A stretch of 64,000 nt of DNA from Ruegeria sp. HKCCD7303 (GCF_013111185.1 NZ_WVRE01000007.1:141444-205443), one strand, 5' to 3'; shown: positions 46,160 to 56,545, counted from the stretch's first letter. Made by a program: numbers and translations. Notes: generated from the sequence alone by a model not told the origin.

Positions 46160-46741
46160 ATGTATCGATTGCGACTGCTCGCGATTCGCCATGCCCGCAC
46201 ATTCGAGTGGATTTATAAGTGCGTCGAACGCGGCATGGTCGCGATGGATCCGCTTTTTGCAAAGATCGGCTACAACCGCGTCGAACGCCCCATAGCGCTG
46301 GTCGAAAAGGGCGTCAAAACCCTGTTGTTCGACTGCAAGATGTGCGGTCAATGCGTGTTGTCATCGACCGGCATGTCCTGCCCGATGAACTGCCCAAAGC
46401 AGTTGCGAAATGGTCCGTGTGGTGGCGTGCGTCCAGGCGAGTTCTGCGAAGTGAAGCCTGACATGAAATGCGTGTGGGCCTTGGCCTGGGACGGTGCCAG
46501 CCGCATGCGACACGGGGGCGAAAAGATAAAGGAAGTTCTGCCGCCAGTGGAACACACTTTGAAGGGATCGTCATCGTGGTTGCGGGTCAGCCGCGAGATT
46601 GCAGCGCAAGAACGTGAGGCCCGCGATGCCGCGCGTGTAACCCTTGCCGAAGCCTTCCCGGAGGCACGCGAAAACGAACCTTCCTCAGCGCCGCTGGCCA
46701 CCGAACCGCCCAACGCAATGAACCGGGAACTGAAGAAATGA
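46160..46741 (+). CDS. methylenetetrahydrofolate reductase C-terminal domain protein
   Basis: 193 residues. A central Cys cluster (CKMCGQCVLSSTGMSCPMNCP, then NGPCGG and a further Cys in CEVKPDMKC) is characteristic of the MTHFR C-terminal family, likely a metal/iron-sulfur or pterin-linked site. The C-terminal ~60 residues are charged and helical. Preceded by AGGAGG six bases before the ATG. It overlaps the metF gene by four bases (ATGA). In Roseobacters this pair is associated with one-carbon/methionine metabolism, often near corrinoid methyltransferase genes; none is in this window. Confidence 0.9.
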   Translation: MYRLRLLAIRHARTFEWIYKCVERGMVAMDPLFAKIGYNRVERPIALVEKGVKTLLFDCKMCGQCVLSSTGMSCPMNCPKQLRNGPCGGVRPGEFCEVKPDMKCVWALAWDGASRMRHGGEKIKEVLPPVEHTLKGSSSWLRVSREIAAQEREARDAARVTLAEAFPEARENEPSSAPLATEPPNAMNRELKK

Positions 46742-47727
46742 ACGACCCACATCGCAGCGATGTAGAGCCGATCGGCTATGTTCCCGTTCCCGAAGGGTAC
46801 GTGTCGCACAGCCGGTTAGAGAGGGTTTTGCGTTCGGGCCGTTTTGCCGTAACGGCTGAATTGAACCCGCCAGACAGCGCCGACCCTGAGGATGTGTTTC
46901 AAGCGGCTCAGCCTTTGGGTGAGGTCGCGGATGCAATCAACGCAACCGATGCTTCGGGCGCGAATTGCCATATGTCTTCGATTGGGATTTGCGCGTTGTT
47001 GACACGCGCTGGCTATTCGCCAGTGTATCAGATTTCTTGCCGAGACCGGAACCGCATTGCCATTCAGGGTGATGTTCTGGGGGCCGCGGCGCTGGGTGTG
47101 AGCAATGTCCTATGCTTAACGGGTGACGGCGTTGGCGTTGGGGATCAGCCGGGGGCGAAACCGGTGTTCGACTTTGATTCCCTGACATTGCTGCGAACGA
47201 TTCGAACGATGCGCGATCAGGGAAAATTCCTCTCGGGCCGAAAAATTACGCGTCCACCCCAGTTGTTCCTGGGGGCTGCAGAAAACCCCTGCATACCGCC
47301 CTATGAGTGGCGTCCGGATCGTCTGGCTAAAAAGGTCGAAGCTGGTGCTGAGTACATTCAGACCAATTATATCTACGACATCCCGTTGTTTGAGAAGTTC
47401 ATGGCACGGGTGCGGGATGCCGGTTTGGACAAGAGAGTTTTTATTATTGCTGGTGTTGGCCCCATTGCCTCGGCTCGTGCTGCACGTTGGATGCGCAGTA
47501 ATGTGCCCGGGATTCATATCCCTGATCAGGTTATTGATCGAATGGAGAAGGCCGAAAAGCCGGCCGAAGAAGGCAAGAAGATCTGTATCGAATTGATCCA
47601 GCAAATTCGTGACATCGCCGGGGTCTCTGGGGTCCATGTGATGGCTTACAGGCGTGAGCACGTAGTGTCAGAGATCATTCTGGAATCTGGTGCCTTGAAA
47701 GGGCGCAGGCGTGCGCGTTCGTCCTGA
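46738..47727 (+). CDS. metF: 5,10-methylenetetrahydrofolate reductase
   Basis: 329 residues, somewhat longer than E. coli MetF (296). TIM-barrel FAD enzyme: FAVTAELNPPDSADPEDVF at the start carries the conserved Glu of strand 1, LCLTGDGVG and FDFDSLTLLRTIRTMRD the substrate/FAD segments, and YIQTNYIYDI the Gln/Thr near the active site. It reduces methylene-THF to methyl-THF for methionine synthesis. Translationally coupled to the upstream C-terminal domain protein and probably under the leader described above. Confidence 0.93.
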   Translation: MNDPHRSDVEPIGYVPVPEGYVSHSRLERVLRSGRFAVTAELNPPDSADPEDVFQAAQPLGEVADAINATDASGANCHMSSIGICALLTRAGYSPVYQISCRDRNRIAIQGDVLGAAALGVSNVLCLTGDGVGVGDQPGAKPVFDFDSLTLLRTIRTMRDQGKFLSGRKITRPPQLFLGAAENPCIPPYEWRPDRLAKKVEAGAEYIQTNYIYDIPLFEKFMARVRDAGLDKRVFIIAGVGPIASARAARWMRSNVPGIHIPDQVIDRMEKAEKPAEEGKKICIELIQQIRDIAGVSGVHVMAYRREHVVSEIILESGALKGRRRARSS

Positions 47728-47757
47728 GGGTGCACTCAGAATGCATGAATTGGGACG

Positions 47758-47792
47758 TAAAAAAGCAAAAAGGCACCCGTCGGGTGCCTTTC
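47758..47792 (-). terminator. terminator between metF and maoC-type gene
   Basis: AAGGCACC and GGTGCCTT form the stem. On the minus strand it is followed by TTTTTGCTTTTTT, so it ends the maoC-type message; on the plus strand only a short CTTT follows. Confidence 0.85.
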
Positions 47793-47814
47793 CTGACATA
47801 GGTTGGTTTGCCGA

Positions 47815-48258
47815 TCAGTCGAACTTGCGCGATGGAGCCAAAACCATGGCCTCTCCGATCAGCACTTTCTTGCCGTCGACCGAGCAATGGCAATCCAGTT
47901 TGACCCGGCGCTTGGAAAAATCGATGTCGATCACCTTCACTTCGGCATAAACCATGTCGCCGGGGCGCACGGGTGCCAGAAATTTGAGCGACTGCCCCAT
48001 GTAGACAGTGCCGTGACCGGGAAGCTGTTCGCCAATCACTGCCGAGATCAGACCCGCCGTCAGCATCCCGTGTGCGATACGGCCTTCAAAGATGGTATCG
48101 CGGGCATAATCGTCGTCCAGATGCACAGGATTTCGGTCAGTCGAAACCTGCGCGAACATCTCGATGTCTTCATCCGTCACCACTTTGCGCAGGTGGCGGG
48201 ACATACCCATTTCGATGTCTTCGATACAGATCGTTCCGCGTGGAAGATTATCCAACAT
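47815..48258 (-). CDS. MaoC-family dehydratase ((R)-specific enoyl-CoA hydratase type)
   Basis: 147 residues. Hot-dog fold with the hydratase-2 motif STDRNPVHLDDDYARDTIFEGRIAHGML (catalytic Asp and His) about residues 40-67, and VRPGDMVYAEV near 100. It hydrates an enoyl-CoA to an (R)-3-hydroxyacyl-CoA, linked to fatty-acid or polyhydroxyalkanoate metabolism. Stands alone between two terminator-like regions. Confidence 0.93.
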   Translation of the reverse strand: MLDNLPRGTICIEDIEMGMSRHLRKVVTDEDIEMFAQVSTDRNPVHLDDDYARDTIFEGRIAHGMLTAGLISAVIGEQLPGHGTVYMGQSLKFLAPVRPGDMVYAEVKVIDIDFSKRRVKLDCHCSVDGKKVLIGEAMVLAPSRKFD

Positions 48259-48359
48259 GTTGCCCTCACTCGAGATCGGCCGTGAAAGAAAAAACCATCT
48301 TTAGGCCAAGGTTGGCAACTTTATTACTTCGCAGCTGCAGAAAATCAAGTCTTTTCTTA

Positions 48360-49235
48360 CTACCGCAAGCGACCAATTGTGTAGGTCGGATTTATTTTTT
48401 CCCTTTTGATATAATCGTTTAAGGATTCGTGATGCGGGTGGTGCGACGTTTTTGTTTCGGCTGCGGCCAGACCGCCTGAGATAAACAGAGAATCAATGCC
48501 CTCTCCCATGCCGCCCAGAATATCCGTATGGGGTCCGTCGCCGATCACCAGAATGTCGCCGTCAGGGACATCATGACCCAGTTCTTGCAGCCTGCGACGG
48601 GCCAGATCATAGATCGGTGGATGCGGTTTGCCGAAATACAGACTCTCGCCACCCATTTCGGTATACAGCTTCGCCAAAGCACCGGCACACCACTCGCGCA
48701 CTTCCCCTCTGTCCACAACAATGTCAGGGTTTGCACAGAGCAGTTTCATACCCATCTGCTTGGCGTAAAGAAAATCGGGCCGGTTCACATCAGGATCAGC
48801 CATCGGATCGAATGGCCCACAGCAAACAATGCCTTCGGCCTCCTTCAGCGACACGCGTTCGATGTGGATCGGGTGATCCAGCAGCTTTAGAGGTTCGAAA
48901 AAGCCTGCATCGCGCTGCCATTCACCCATGAAATACACCTTTTGCCCAACGGCTCCCCGGAACATCGACGACCGCGCGGAATCCCCGCTGGTCGCAATGG
49001 TGTCATAGGCGTCTGAGGGCACGTTGAACTGACCCAATTGCTCTGCCACGCCTGCTCGGGGTTTCGGAGAGTTCGTGACCAGCACAACAACCCCGCCATT
49101 TGCGCGATAAGTCTGCAATGCCGCAACAGCTTCGGGATAAGCGGTGATACCGTTGTGAACACAGCCCCAAAGGTCGACAAACAGCGCCTTATAGCGGTCA
49201 GAGATCTCGGCAAGCGAGGAAACGATCTGGGTCAT
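48360..49235 (-). CDS. TIGR01459-family HAD-type hydrolase
   Basis: 291 residues of the HAD superfamily class IIA (NagD-like). Motif I is FVDLWGCVHNG (the second acid replaced in the family pattern DVWGVLHNG), motif II is VVLVTNSPKPR, and the C-terminal acid motif is VIGDGPHTDILGG. The C2-type cap is suggested by the long insert from ~90 to 200. The family is typical of alphaproteobacteria; the phosphorylated substrate is unknown. Confidence 0.93.
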   Translation of the reverse strand: MTQIVSSLAEISDRYKALFVDLWGCVHNGITAYPEAVAALQTYRANGGVVVLVTNSPKPRAGVAEQLGQFNVPSDAYDTIATSGDSARSSMFRGAVGQKVYFMGEWQRDAGFFEPLKLLDHPIHIERVSLKEAEGIVCCGPFDPMADPDVNRPDFLYAKQMGMKLLCANPDIVVDRGEVREWCAGALAKLYTEMGGESLYFGKPHPPIYDLARRRLQELGHDVPDGDILVIGDGPHTDILGGMGEGIDSLFISGGLAAAETKTSHHPHHESLNDYIKREKINPTYTIGRLR

Positions 49236-49337
49236 GGGGGCCTCTATGAATTTGTTCGCGGTTGCGACAGCTATGGCAAAGCTTGGGGTCGAACACCATC
49301 CCGCTTTCCATTTTGTGCTGAGGAATTGGAGAATCCT

Positions 49338-50450
49338 CTATTCGTCTTCGGTCACGTCGGTCACGTCCGGGGCTTGCTTTACGTTATCTGTTCCCAAAAT
49401 GACCTGAGCTCCAATGCGGGTCTGATACCGGATGATGGCCAGATAGCCGGGGCCAAGTTCTTCCTGCAATACGTCAACAAGGGATGTTTCACGGAGCCTT
49501 TCCGGCAGCAACGCGGCAATAGAAGAGACTTTGAACTGTGCCTCGACAGGAAGATCGACGATCAGCCAAACCTCAGTCTGTTTGCGCTGGGCGTTGACAT
49601 CAATTCGTATGATTTCCACTGAAATCGGATCGGCCCACTCCCGAATGGCTTCGGCCACCTGTGCCTCGGTCCGTGTCTCCAGATAGCGATTATAGGTGGA
49701 TTTCCCGAGCTGCAGCACGACGACGACCAAAAAGGCGAGCGCGACGAATACGCTGGCTGTAAAGTTCAGTTTGCGCTTGCCCTTGCTGAAAACCACAGAC
49801 CGCGCGGCATAAACCAGATAGACCGCACAGGCGGACAGAATGATCGCGCCTAGGTTTGTTGCGAATAGAAGTCCCGCTTCATACGCTTCGGCTGGTTCGC
49901 CAAAATACAACAAAATACCTGCTGCCGAGAGCGGCGGAACGAGCGAAACACCAATCGCTGCGCCGGGCAGAAGGCTCAGTTCGGACTTGTTGATCTGCAC
50001 ATAGGCGCCGGCGACACCGGCAGCCAGTGCGACGATCAGATCCTCGGTGCCGGGATCCGTGCGCGCAAGGACCTGATCGGGGATCAGTATCCCTCGTGGG
50101 ACGTCCGCGACATAGACCATGAACCAGGCCATCAGCACGCAGGCACAAGCCGCCAAGCACACCGTAAGAGCAAGAGCAACGGCACGCTTTAGCCAACCCA
50201 TGACCATCGCGGCAGCCACCCCCAGGATTGGAGTCATTAGTGGCGCGACAAGCATGGCTGCAATCACGACGGCCCCGGAGTTGCGCAGCAGTCCCATGGT
50301 GGCAATCACAACTGACAGGGTCAGCAACATTGCAAAGCGTCGCCAATAAGCGGCTTTGTCCGTACCTTCAAATCGAAGGATGCCTTTGGTCGTACTGAGG
50401 CTGCGAATAACGATGGTGTTTGCCTGATCTGGTTTGAGTTTCGTACCCAA
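49338..50450 (-). CDS. DUF389 / TIGR00341-family membrane protein
   Basis: 370 residues. Seven or so hydrophobic helices in the first ~225 residues (VIATMGLLRNSGAVVIAAMLVAPLMTPILG, AVALALTVCLAACACVLMAWF, among others), with the family loop APLMTPILG. The C-terminal ~130 residues are a soluble alpha/beta region. Function is not established for the family. Own transcription unit, followed by a HAD hydrolase gene. Confidence 0.9.
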   Translation of the reverse strand: MGTKLKPDQANTIVIRSLSTTKGILRFEGTDKAAYWRRFAMLLTLSVVIATMGLLRNSGAVVIAAMLVAPLMTPILGVAAAMVMGWLKRAVALALTVCLAACACVLMAWFMVYVADVPRGILIPDQVLARTDPGTEDLIVALAAGVAGAYVQINKSELSLLPGAAIGVSLVPPLSAAGILLYFGEPAEAYEAGLLFATNLGAIILSACAVYLVYAARSVVFSKGKRKLNFTASVFVALAFLVVVVLQLGKSTYNRYLETRTEAQVAEAIREWADPISVEIIRIDVNAQRKQTEVWLIVDLPVEAQFKVSSIAALLPERLRETSLVDVLQEELGPGYLAIIRYQTRIGAQVILGTDNVKQAPDVTDVTEDE

Positions 50451-50493
50451 GGCCAGACTAACAACCGATTCCGGTCCCGCAAATGGCGAATGT

Positions 50494-50524
50494 AAAAGAA
50501 AAAGGCGCCCGAACGGACGCCTTT
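50494..50524 (-). terminator. rho-independent terminator of ppaC
   Basis: On the minus strand AAAGGCG(T)CC pairs with GG(G)CGCCTTT around a GTTC loop, followed by TTCTTTT. Located 20 bases after the ppaC stop. Confidence 0.88.
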
Positions 50525-50543
50525 CGTCTGGGTTGCGCGCAGA

Positions 50544-51464
50544 TCAGACCTTGAGGTTTGGAATGATCTGCTTTTTCCGGCTCATGATGCCCGGCAGGAC
50601 AACGGCATCCCCGTCGACGGCTGCGCCAAAGCTTTTCTCGGCAACGGATTTGACCAGATCGTTGGGCACCAGCAGCGTGGCTTCTTCATTCAGGATATCA
50701 ACCACGAACAACAGAACCTGATCGACGCCGTCTTCTGCGGCCACGTCCACCATCGACGTCGCCAGGCTGGCCTTGCGGTCCAGAACGACGCCGGGGGCAG
50801 TGGTTTCCAGAACCGAGACGCGGAACTTGGTGCCGTCCACTTCGTATTCCTTGCTGTCCATGCGGATCAGCTCTGCGTCTGAGAAGGACGAGACGTCAGA
50901 CTTTGCGGCGAACATGTCCGCTGCATAGGCCGATATATCCAGTTCCAGCTCAGCGGCCAGCTTTTCCGCCACCGCGCGGTCATGCGCTGTGGTAGTGGGC
51001 GAGCGGAATTCCAGCGTGTCCGACAGGATGCAGGTCAGGGCGGCACCTTTGATGGCGTCGGGCATTTTGGCAGCATCGTCACCCATCAGGTCGACCATGA
51101 TGGTTGCAGTGCAGGCCAGCGGGCGTACGGTGATGTCAATCGGACCTTTGGTTTCCAGACCGCCGACCAGTTTGTGGTGGTCGATGATCGCGCGGATATC
51201 TGCGTCGTTGATGCTGGCAGGCAGTTCCGCCGGGTTGTTGGTGTCGACGATGACCACCGGGGTGTCTGCAGTTACATCTTCGATGATGCGTGGTTTGGGC
51301 AGGTCCCAGTTCTCCAGCATAAAGGCTGCCTCAGTGTTGGGCTCACCCAGCAGCACCGGCTCGGTCTGTTCACCCTTAATCTCGTTCAGGTACCACGACC
51401 ACAGGATCGGCGAGCCTGTGGAGTCAGTATCAGGGGATTTGTGGCCAAATACGAGTGTTGTCAT
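50544..51464 (-). CDS. ppaC: manganese-dependent inorganic pyrophosphatase
   Basis: 306 residues. DHH/DHHA2 family II pyrophosphatase: GHKSPDTDSTGS at the N-terminus (His and Asp metal ligands), VIVDTNN, then the DHH motif in IIDHHKLVGG (about 92-94). The C-terminal DHHA2 domain ends with SRKKQIIPNL, whose SRKKQ is the substrate-binding signature. Hydrolyses pyrophosphate to drive biosynthesis. A family II enzyme in place of the usual family I form. Confidence 0.95.
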   Translation of the reverse strand: MTTLVFGHKSPDTDSTGSPILWSWYLNEIKGEQTEPVLLGEPNTEAAFMLENWDLPKPRIIEDVTADTPVVIVDTNNPAELPASINDADIRAIIDHHKLVGGLETKGPIDITVRPLACTATIMVDLMGDDAAKMPDAIKGAALTCILSDTLEFRSPTTTAHDRAVAEKLAAELELDISAYAADMFAAKSDVSSFSDAELIRMDSKEYEVDGTKFRVSVLETTAPGVVLDRKASLATSMVDVAAEDGVDQVLLFVVDILNEEATLLVPNDLVKSVAEKSFGAAVDGDAVVLPGIMSRKKQIIPNLKV

Positions 51465-51573
51465 GTCAGCGTCCTGCGGAATGAAAATTTGCGGGCCTTA
51501 TAGGTCGGGCAAACCCGGTTGTCACGCCGCAGTACACTGTCTGCGACGCTTAGTCTGCAATATGCCTACCTGC

Positions 51574-52554
51574 TCAGAATTCCGCCCGCTTCAGAGTGTA
51601 CCCAGACTGCTCTAACTGGTTCAGCAGGCCGTGGTCATCGCTGAAGTGACCAGCCCCAACCGCAATGACAGCTGTCTGATCCTGGATTTCGAGAATTTGT
51701 GCCATCCAATTGGCATTTCGTTCGATCAAGAGCTGCTGTTCGAAGTCTGCCCACTCGGCCTCGAACTCTGCGGCAGACAGGCCCGACAGCTCTTGCCCCA
51801 GAATACGGCCAAGGACAAAAACCTCGGCGTGTTTTTCATCAAAGTATGAGCTGGCCATGGTGGCGATCTGGTCTTCGGTGTTTTGAAAGGTTCCGGCCAT
51901 CCGCGCGAGCGATTGCGCCTGTTCTTCGATCGGGTAAGCGTCGAACATGGCCATAAGGTCTTCGACACTTTCCAATGAATATTGCGGGATACCGTGGTCC
52001 GTAGCCAACTTCGCCAGACGTGCGTCCAGCCCATTGGTTCCGTCAGGGTTCTGAACAATGCAGGTCGGCAGAGCCAAAGTCATACTCAGAAACCAGGGGC
52101 GCATCTTGGCGCCCATCCAACTGGGAATCCCGCGTTCGGCCATCGCCGCAGTAAGAGTGTTCCAGTCTTTTTCTGGGATCAGATCGACAAGTGTGGGGCC
52201 CGAAGTTATCAGGACCGGGCTTGGGTCAGCGGCCAGTTTCTTTTCCCAAGCTTCCATCTCATCCTGTCGGATTTCAAAATAAAACGCGTCGGCCTGAATT
52301 AGCTTGGGCGTCAGGCGCTCGACGATCGCATCCATCTGCGGGTAATTCAGGTGCATTGTGCCCACGAGGTGCAGAACGGCGTCATCTTTGGTCGCAACCC
52401 AATGATTGCCTTCTGGATACAGAATACCTGCCAGTTCGTCTTGCGCCTTGGCTTGAACCTCAGGCGACAAGTCCCCTCTCAGGTCGCGCCCTTCGCAGCC
52501 TGCCTGCGCCACGGCAGGTAACAAAAGGCCAACGATGAAAAAAAGCAGGCGCAT
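51574..52554 (-). CDS. TraB/GumN-family protein (secreted)
   Basis: 326 residues from MRLLFFIVGLLLPAVAQAGCE; the signal peptide is cleaved near AQA-GCE, which could also be a lipobox variant. The TraB/GumN domain shows LHLVGTMHLNYPQMD (the GxxH pair) at about 60 and AVGAGHFSDDHGLLNQLEQSGYTLKR near the C-terminus (GxxH plus the G-L-L helix), the expected protease-like sites. Periplasmic metallopeptidase is the current guess for the family. Upstream coding-like sequence at 52555-52680 is rejected as a start extension. Confidence 0.9.
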   Translation of the reverse strand: MRLLFFIVGLLLPAVAQAGCEGRDLRGDLSPEVQAKAQDELAGILYPEGNHWVATKDDAVLHLVGTMHLNYPQMDAIVERLTPKLIQADAFYFEIRQDEMEAWEKKLAADPSPVLITSGPTLVDLIPEKDWNTLTAAMAERGIPSWMGAKMRPWFLSMTLALPTCIVQNPDGTNGLDARLAKLATDHGIPQYSLESVEDLMAMFDAYPIEEQAQSLARMAGTFQNTEDQIATMASSYFDEKHAEVFVLGRILGQELSGLSAAEFEAEWADFEQQLLIERNANWMAQILEIQDQTAVIAVGAGHFSDDHGLLNQLEQSGYTLKRAEF

Positions 52555-52678
52555 AGGTGGAATTCCTTTGAAATCAGTGTTTCGGAAACAGTGTACCGGT
52601 GGGCGGGATGTTTCAAGTTCCATCGCATCGGCTGAGGTATGGGCTGGCATTCCACGGCAGTTTGCGTAGCATAAACCC

Positions 52679-53353
52679 ATGACCCGCGAACAGGACCTCT
52701 ATCCTCCGATCAAAGCGCTGTTGGAGCGTCAGGGATATACCGTCAAGGGCGAGGTCGGGGCGGCTGATGTCGTTGCGGTGCGCGAGGGTGAAGATCCCGT
52801 TATTGTCGAACTTAAACTACGGTTCACTCTGTCGCTGTTCCACCAGGCTATTACACGGCTGAAACTGACCGATCAGGTCTATATCGCGGTCAGCAAGCCC
52901 ACGGGTCGAAGCGCGCGACGGGCGCTTAAAGATAATCTGGCGCTGTGCCGTCGCTTGGGCCTGGGTCTTATCACAGTACGGGCTGATGAAACGGTCGAAG
53001 TGCAATGCGATCCCGGCCCCTATGCGCCGCGAAAGAACAAATCCAAAGCCACACGGCTGCTGCGGGAATTCGACCGGCTGGAAGGGGACCCGAACGCGGG
53101 CGGGGCCACGCGGCATGGGATTGTGACTGCCTATCGGCAGGATGCCCTGAAATGTGCGGCCTATTTGGCCGAATATGGACCTACAAAGGGGGCAGAGGTT
53201 GCCAAATCGGTTGGTGTGTCGGTGGCCACGCGGCTCATGCGCGAAAACCACTACGGGTGGTTCGAGAAGGTTGAAAAAGGTGTCTACGGGCTTACGGCTC
53301 AGGGGTCTGAAGGATTGAAGCACTGGGCCTACAGCTGGGAACAGACAAACTGA
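52679..53353 (+). CDS. DUF2161 protein, PD-(D/E)XK-nuclease-like with C-terminal winged helix
   Basis: 224 residues. Residues ~10-50 show a PD-(D/E)XK active-site pattern: GAADVVAVREGEDPVIVELKLRF supplies D, E and K in the order D-(x)n-E-x-K. The C-terminal ~75 residues (YGPTKGAEVAKSVGVSVATRLMRENHYGWFEKVEKGVYGLT, read in parts) look like a winged helix. The family is annotated as a putative phosphodiesterase or nuclease. It stands alone upstream of groES, so a host or defence role is open. I see no methyltransferase partner. Confidence 0.88.
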   Translation: MTREQDLYPPIKALLERQGYTVKGEVGAADVVAVREGEDPVIVELKLRFTLSLFHQAITRLKLTDQVYIAVSKPTGRSARRALKDNLALCRRLGLGLITVRADETVEVQCDPGPYAPRKNKSKATRLLREFDRLEGDPNAGGATRHGIVTAYRQDALKCAAYLAEYGPTKGAEVAKSVGVSVATRLMRENHYGWFEKVEKGVYGLTAQGSEGLKHWAYSWEQTN

Positions 53354-53384
53354 TCCGAGCTGCGAAAAAATCCCTCACAACTTG

Positions 53385-53413
53385 TTGACTCGGGGTTTTA
53401 GACTCCCTAGCTA
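53385..53413 (+). promoter_or_regulatory. sigma-70-type promoter of groESL
   Basis: TTGACT at 53385-53390 and TAGCTA at 53408-53413 with a 17-base spacer. An overlapping CTTG at 53381-53384 with CTCCCTAG 18 bases later could serve RpoH, but it is a weaker match. The CIRCE operator starts eight bases downstream of the -10. Confidence 0.75.
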
Positions 53414-53420
53414 TGCGTCG

Positions 53421-53447
53421 TTATCACTCACACACTCCGAGTGCTAA
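53421..53447 (+). promoter_or_regulatory. CIRCE operator (HrcA binding site)
   Basis: TTATCACTC at 53421-53429, a 9-base spacer, GAGTGCTAA at 53439-53447. The consensus TTAGCACTC-N9-GAGTGCTAA is matched at 17 of 18 arm positions. It sits between the -10 box and groES, so HrcA would block the promoter until heat shock. Confidence 0.95.
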
Positions 53448-53505
53448 CGCCTCGCCTGAGGGCGAGGGGAGGATAGATAAACTTTGAGCCCAAGGAGCTA
53501 CAAAG

Positions 53506-53793
53506 ATGGCATTGAAACCGCTTCATGACCGTGTGCTGGTTCGCCGTACCGAAAGCGAAGAGAAAACCGCAGGCGGCCTGATCATTCCTGACAGCGCAAA
53601 AGAAAAGCCCAGCGAAGGCGAAGTTGTCGCAACCGGCGAAGGCGCGCGCAAGGACAGCGGCGAACTGATCGCGATGGCGGTCAAAGCTGGCGACAAGATC
53701 CTGTTCGGCAAATGGTCGGGCACCGAGGTTCAGGTCGACGGCGAAGAACTGCTGATGATGAAAGAAAGCGACATCATGGGGATCATCGAGTAA
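53506..53793 (+). CDS. groES: co-chaperonin GroES
   Basis: 95 residues, standard length. Opening [32 protein letters not shown] (given in parts) contains the roof loop and mobile loop that binds GroEL (GGLIIPD). It caps the GroEL cavity during folding. Preceded by AAGGAG ten bases before the ATG and followed after 54 bases by groEL. Confidence 0.98.
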   Translation: MALKPLHDRVLVRRTESEEKTAGGLIIPDSAKEKPSEGEVVATGEGARKDSGELIAMAVKAGDKILFGKWSGTEVQVDGEELLMMKESDIMGIIE

Positions 53794-53811
53794 GCGACAA
53801 GCTTCCTCTGA

Positions 53812-55488
<1,677 letters not shown>

Positions 55489-55515
55489 GCTGCTTAAGCC
55501 ATAGCGCTTGTTTTT

Positions 55516-55545
55516 GGGGTCGCCTTCGGGCGGCCCCGTTTTTTT
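55516..55545 (+). terminator. rho-independent terminator of groESL
   Basis: GGGGTCGCC and GGCGGCCCC-type arms form a G/C stem around a TTCG tetraloop-like core, followed by a T7 run, 28 bases after the groEL stop. Confidence 0.9.
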
Positions 55546-55549
55546 GCCG

Positions 55550-55604
55550 ACAGCCGCTTTGCGGCTATGCCTCTGGCCGGAGTATTTGCAAAAACATGAA
55601 GATC
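55550..55604. repeat. candidate Roseobacter-type intergenic repeat
   Basis: A short stem-loop (AGCCGC-TTT-GCGGCT) followed by ATGCCTCTGGCCGGAGTATTT and a loop towards ACATGAAGA. From memory this layout (small hairpin, then tgcctc..gg.ggagtattt..atgaag) recurs between genes in Roseobacter genomes; I cannot verify the copy number here. Only one copy was noticed in this window. Confidence 0.35.
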
Positions 55605-55664
55605 GGGCCGCATGTCCAAGGATTGTGAGTGTCCATATAGCTTGCAACCGGATATGCGGGTTCC

Positions 55665-56507
55665 ATGCGACTTATTTTTCTGACTGCCCTGACCATGTGC
55701 GCCTTTGCAGCGAATTCCATTCTGAACAGGATGGCAATCGACAGTGGTGCCAGTGATCCAGCCGGGTTTGCGATTGTGCGGGTGCTTGCGGGGGCGCTGG
55801 TCTTGACTGCGCTGGTGTTGGCGCGCGGCGGAGATGTGCCTTTGCGCAACCGCCGGCGGCTCATTGGTGCGGGGTCGCTCTCGGTGTATATGATAGGGTT
55901 TTCCATTGCCTATCTGACACTTGATGCAGGGCTGGGGGCTTTGGTGCTGTTTGCAGTTGTGCAGATCACAATGTTTGCGTTTACCGCTGCCTCGGGAACG
56001 CTTCCCACCCGTCAGCAACTGGCAGGGGCGGCCATCGCTTTAGGGGGGCTGGCCTGTGTGCTTTGGCCTTCGGGAACCGTGCGGGTTGATCCGGTGGGCA
56101 CTGCTTTGATGGTCGCGGCCGGTATCGGCTGGGCCGCTTACTCCTTGGCCGGGCGATCCGAGCCTGACGCCCTGCAGGGCACGGCTGCGAATTTCGTCAT
56201 CGCCTTGCCTGTCACCACTTTGGCCCTGCTGGTCACGGGGGCAGAATGGCAGATGACTGGATTGGGCTATCTGCTGGCGGCTGTCTCGGGGGGCATCACG
56301 TCTGGTTTGGGATATGCCCTATGGTATCGCGTGCTACCAAACCTTGCGCCAACAGTTGCGGCGGTTGTTCAACTCAGCGTGCCTGTCATTGCGATCCTGG
56401 GAGGTGTTGTGCTTTTGGGCGAAAGTGCAAACGCCCGACTGATCGTTGGTGCCTCGCTGGTTCTGGGCGGTATCGCGCTGGCTGTGCTGCGACGTCAACA
56501 GAGCTAG
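55665..56507 (+). CDS. DMT-superfamily (EamA) transporter
   Basis: 280 residues forming about ten hydrophobic helices in two EamA repeats (second half starts near 145, [21 protein letters not shown]). The conserved C-terminal region [34 protein letters not shown] is typical of the family. Transports a metabolite or amino acid across the inner membrane; the substrate is unknown. First gene of a likely three-gene unit with a lipase-like protein and phnM. Confidence 0.92.
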   Translation: MRLIFLTALTMCAFAANSILNRMAIDSGASDPAGFAIVRVLAGALVLTALVLARGGDVPLRNRRRLIGAGSLSVYMIGFSIAYLTLDAGLGALVLFAVVQITMFAFTAASGTLPTRQQLAGAAIALGGLACVLWPSGTVRVDPVGTALMVAAGIGWAAYSLAGRSEPDALQGTAANFVIALPVTTLALLVTGAEWQMTGLGYLLAAVSGGITSGLGYALWYRVLPNLAPTVAAVVQLSVPVIAILGGVVLLGESANARLIVGASLVLGGIALAVLRRQQS

Positions 56508-56545
56508 GGCTTTCATCAGCGGCTCATAGGCTTTATCTGGCGGAC

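Noticed and set aside
56246..56545. N-terminal extension of the lipase-like gene
   Set aside because: It lies inside the EamA transporter gene in another frame; the signal peptide starts at 56546.
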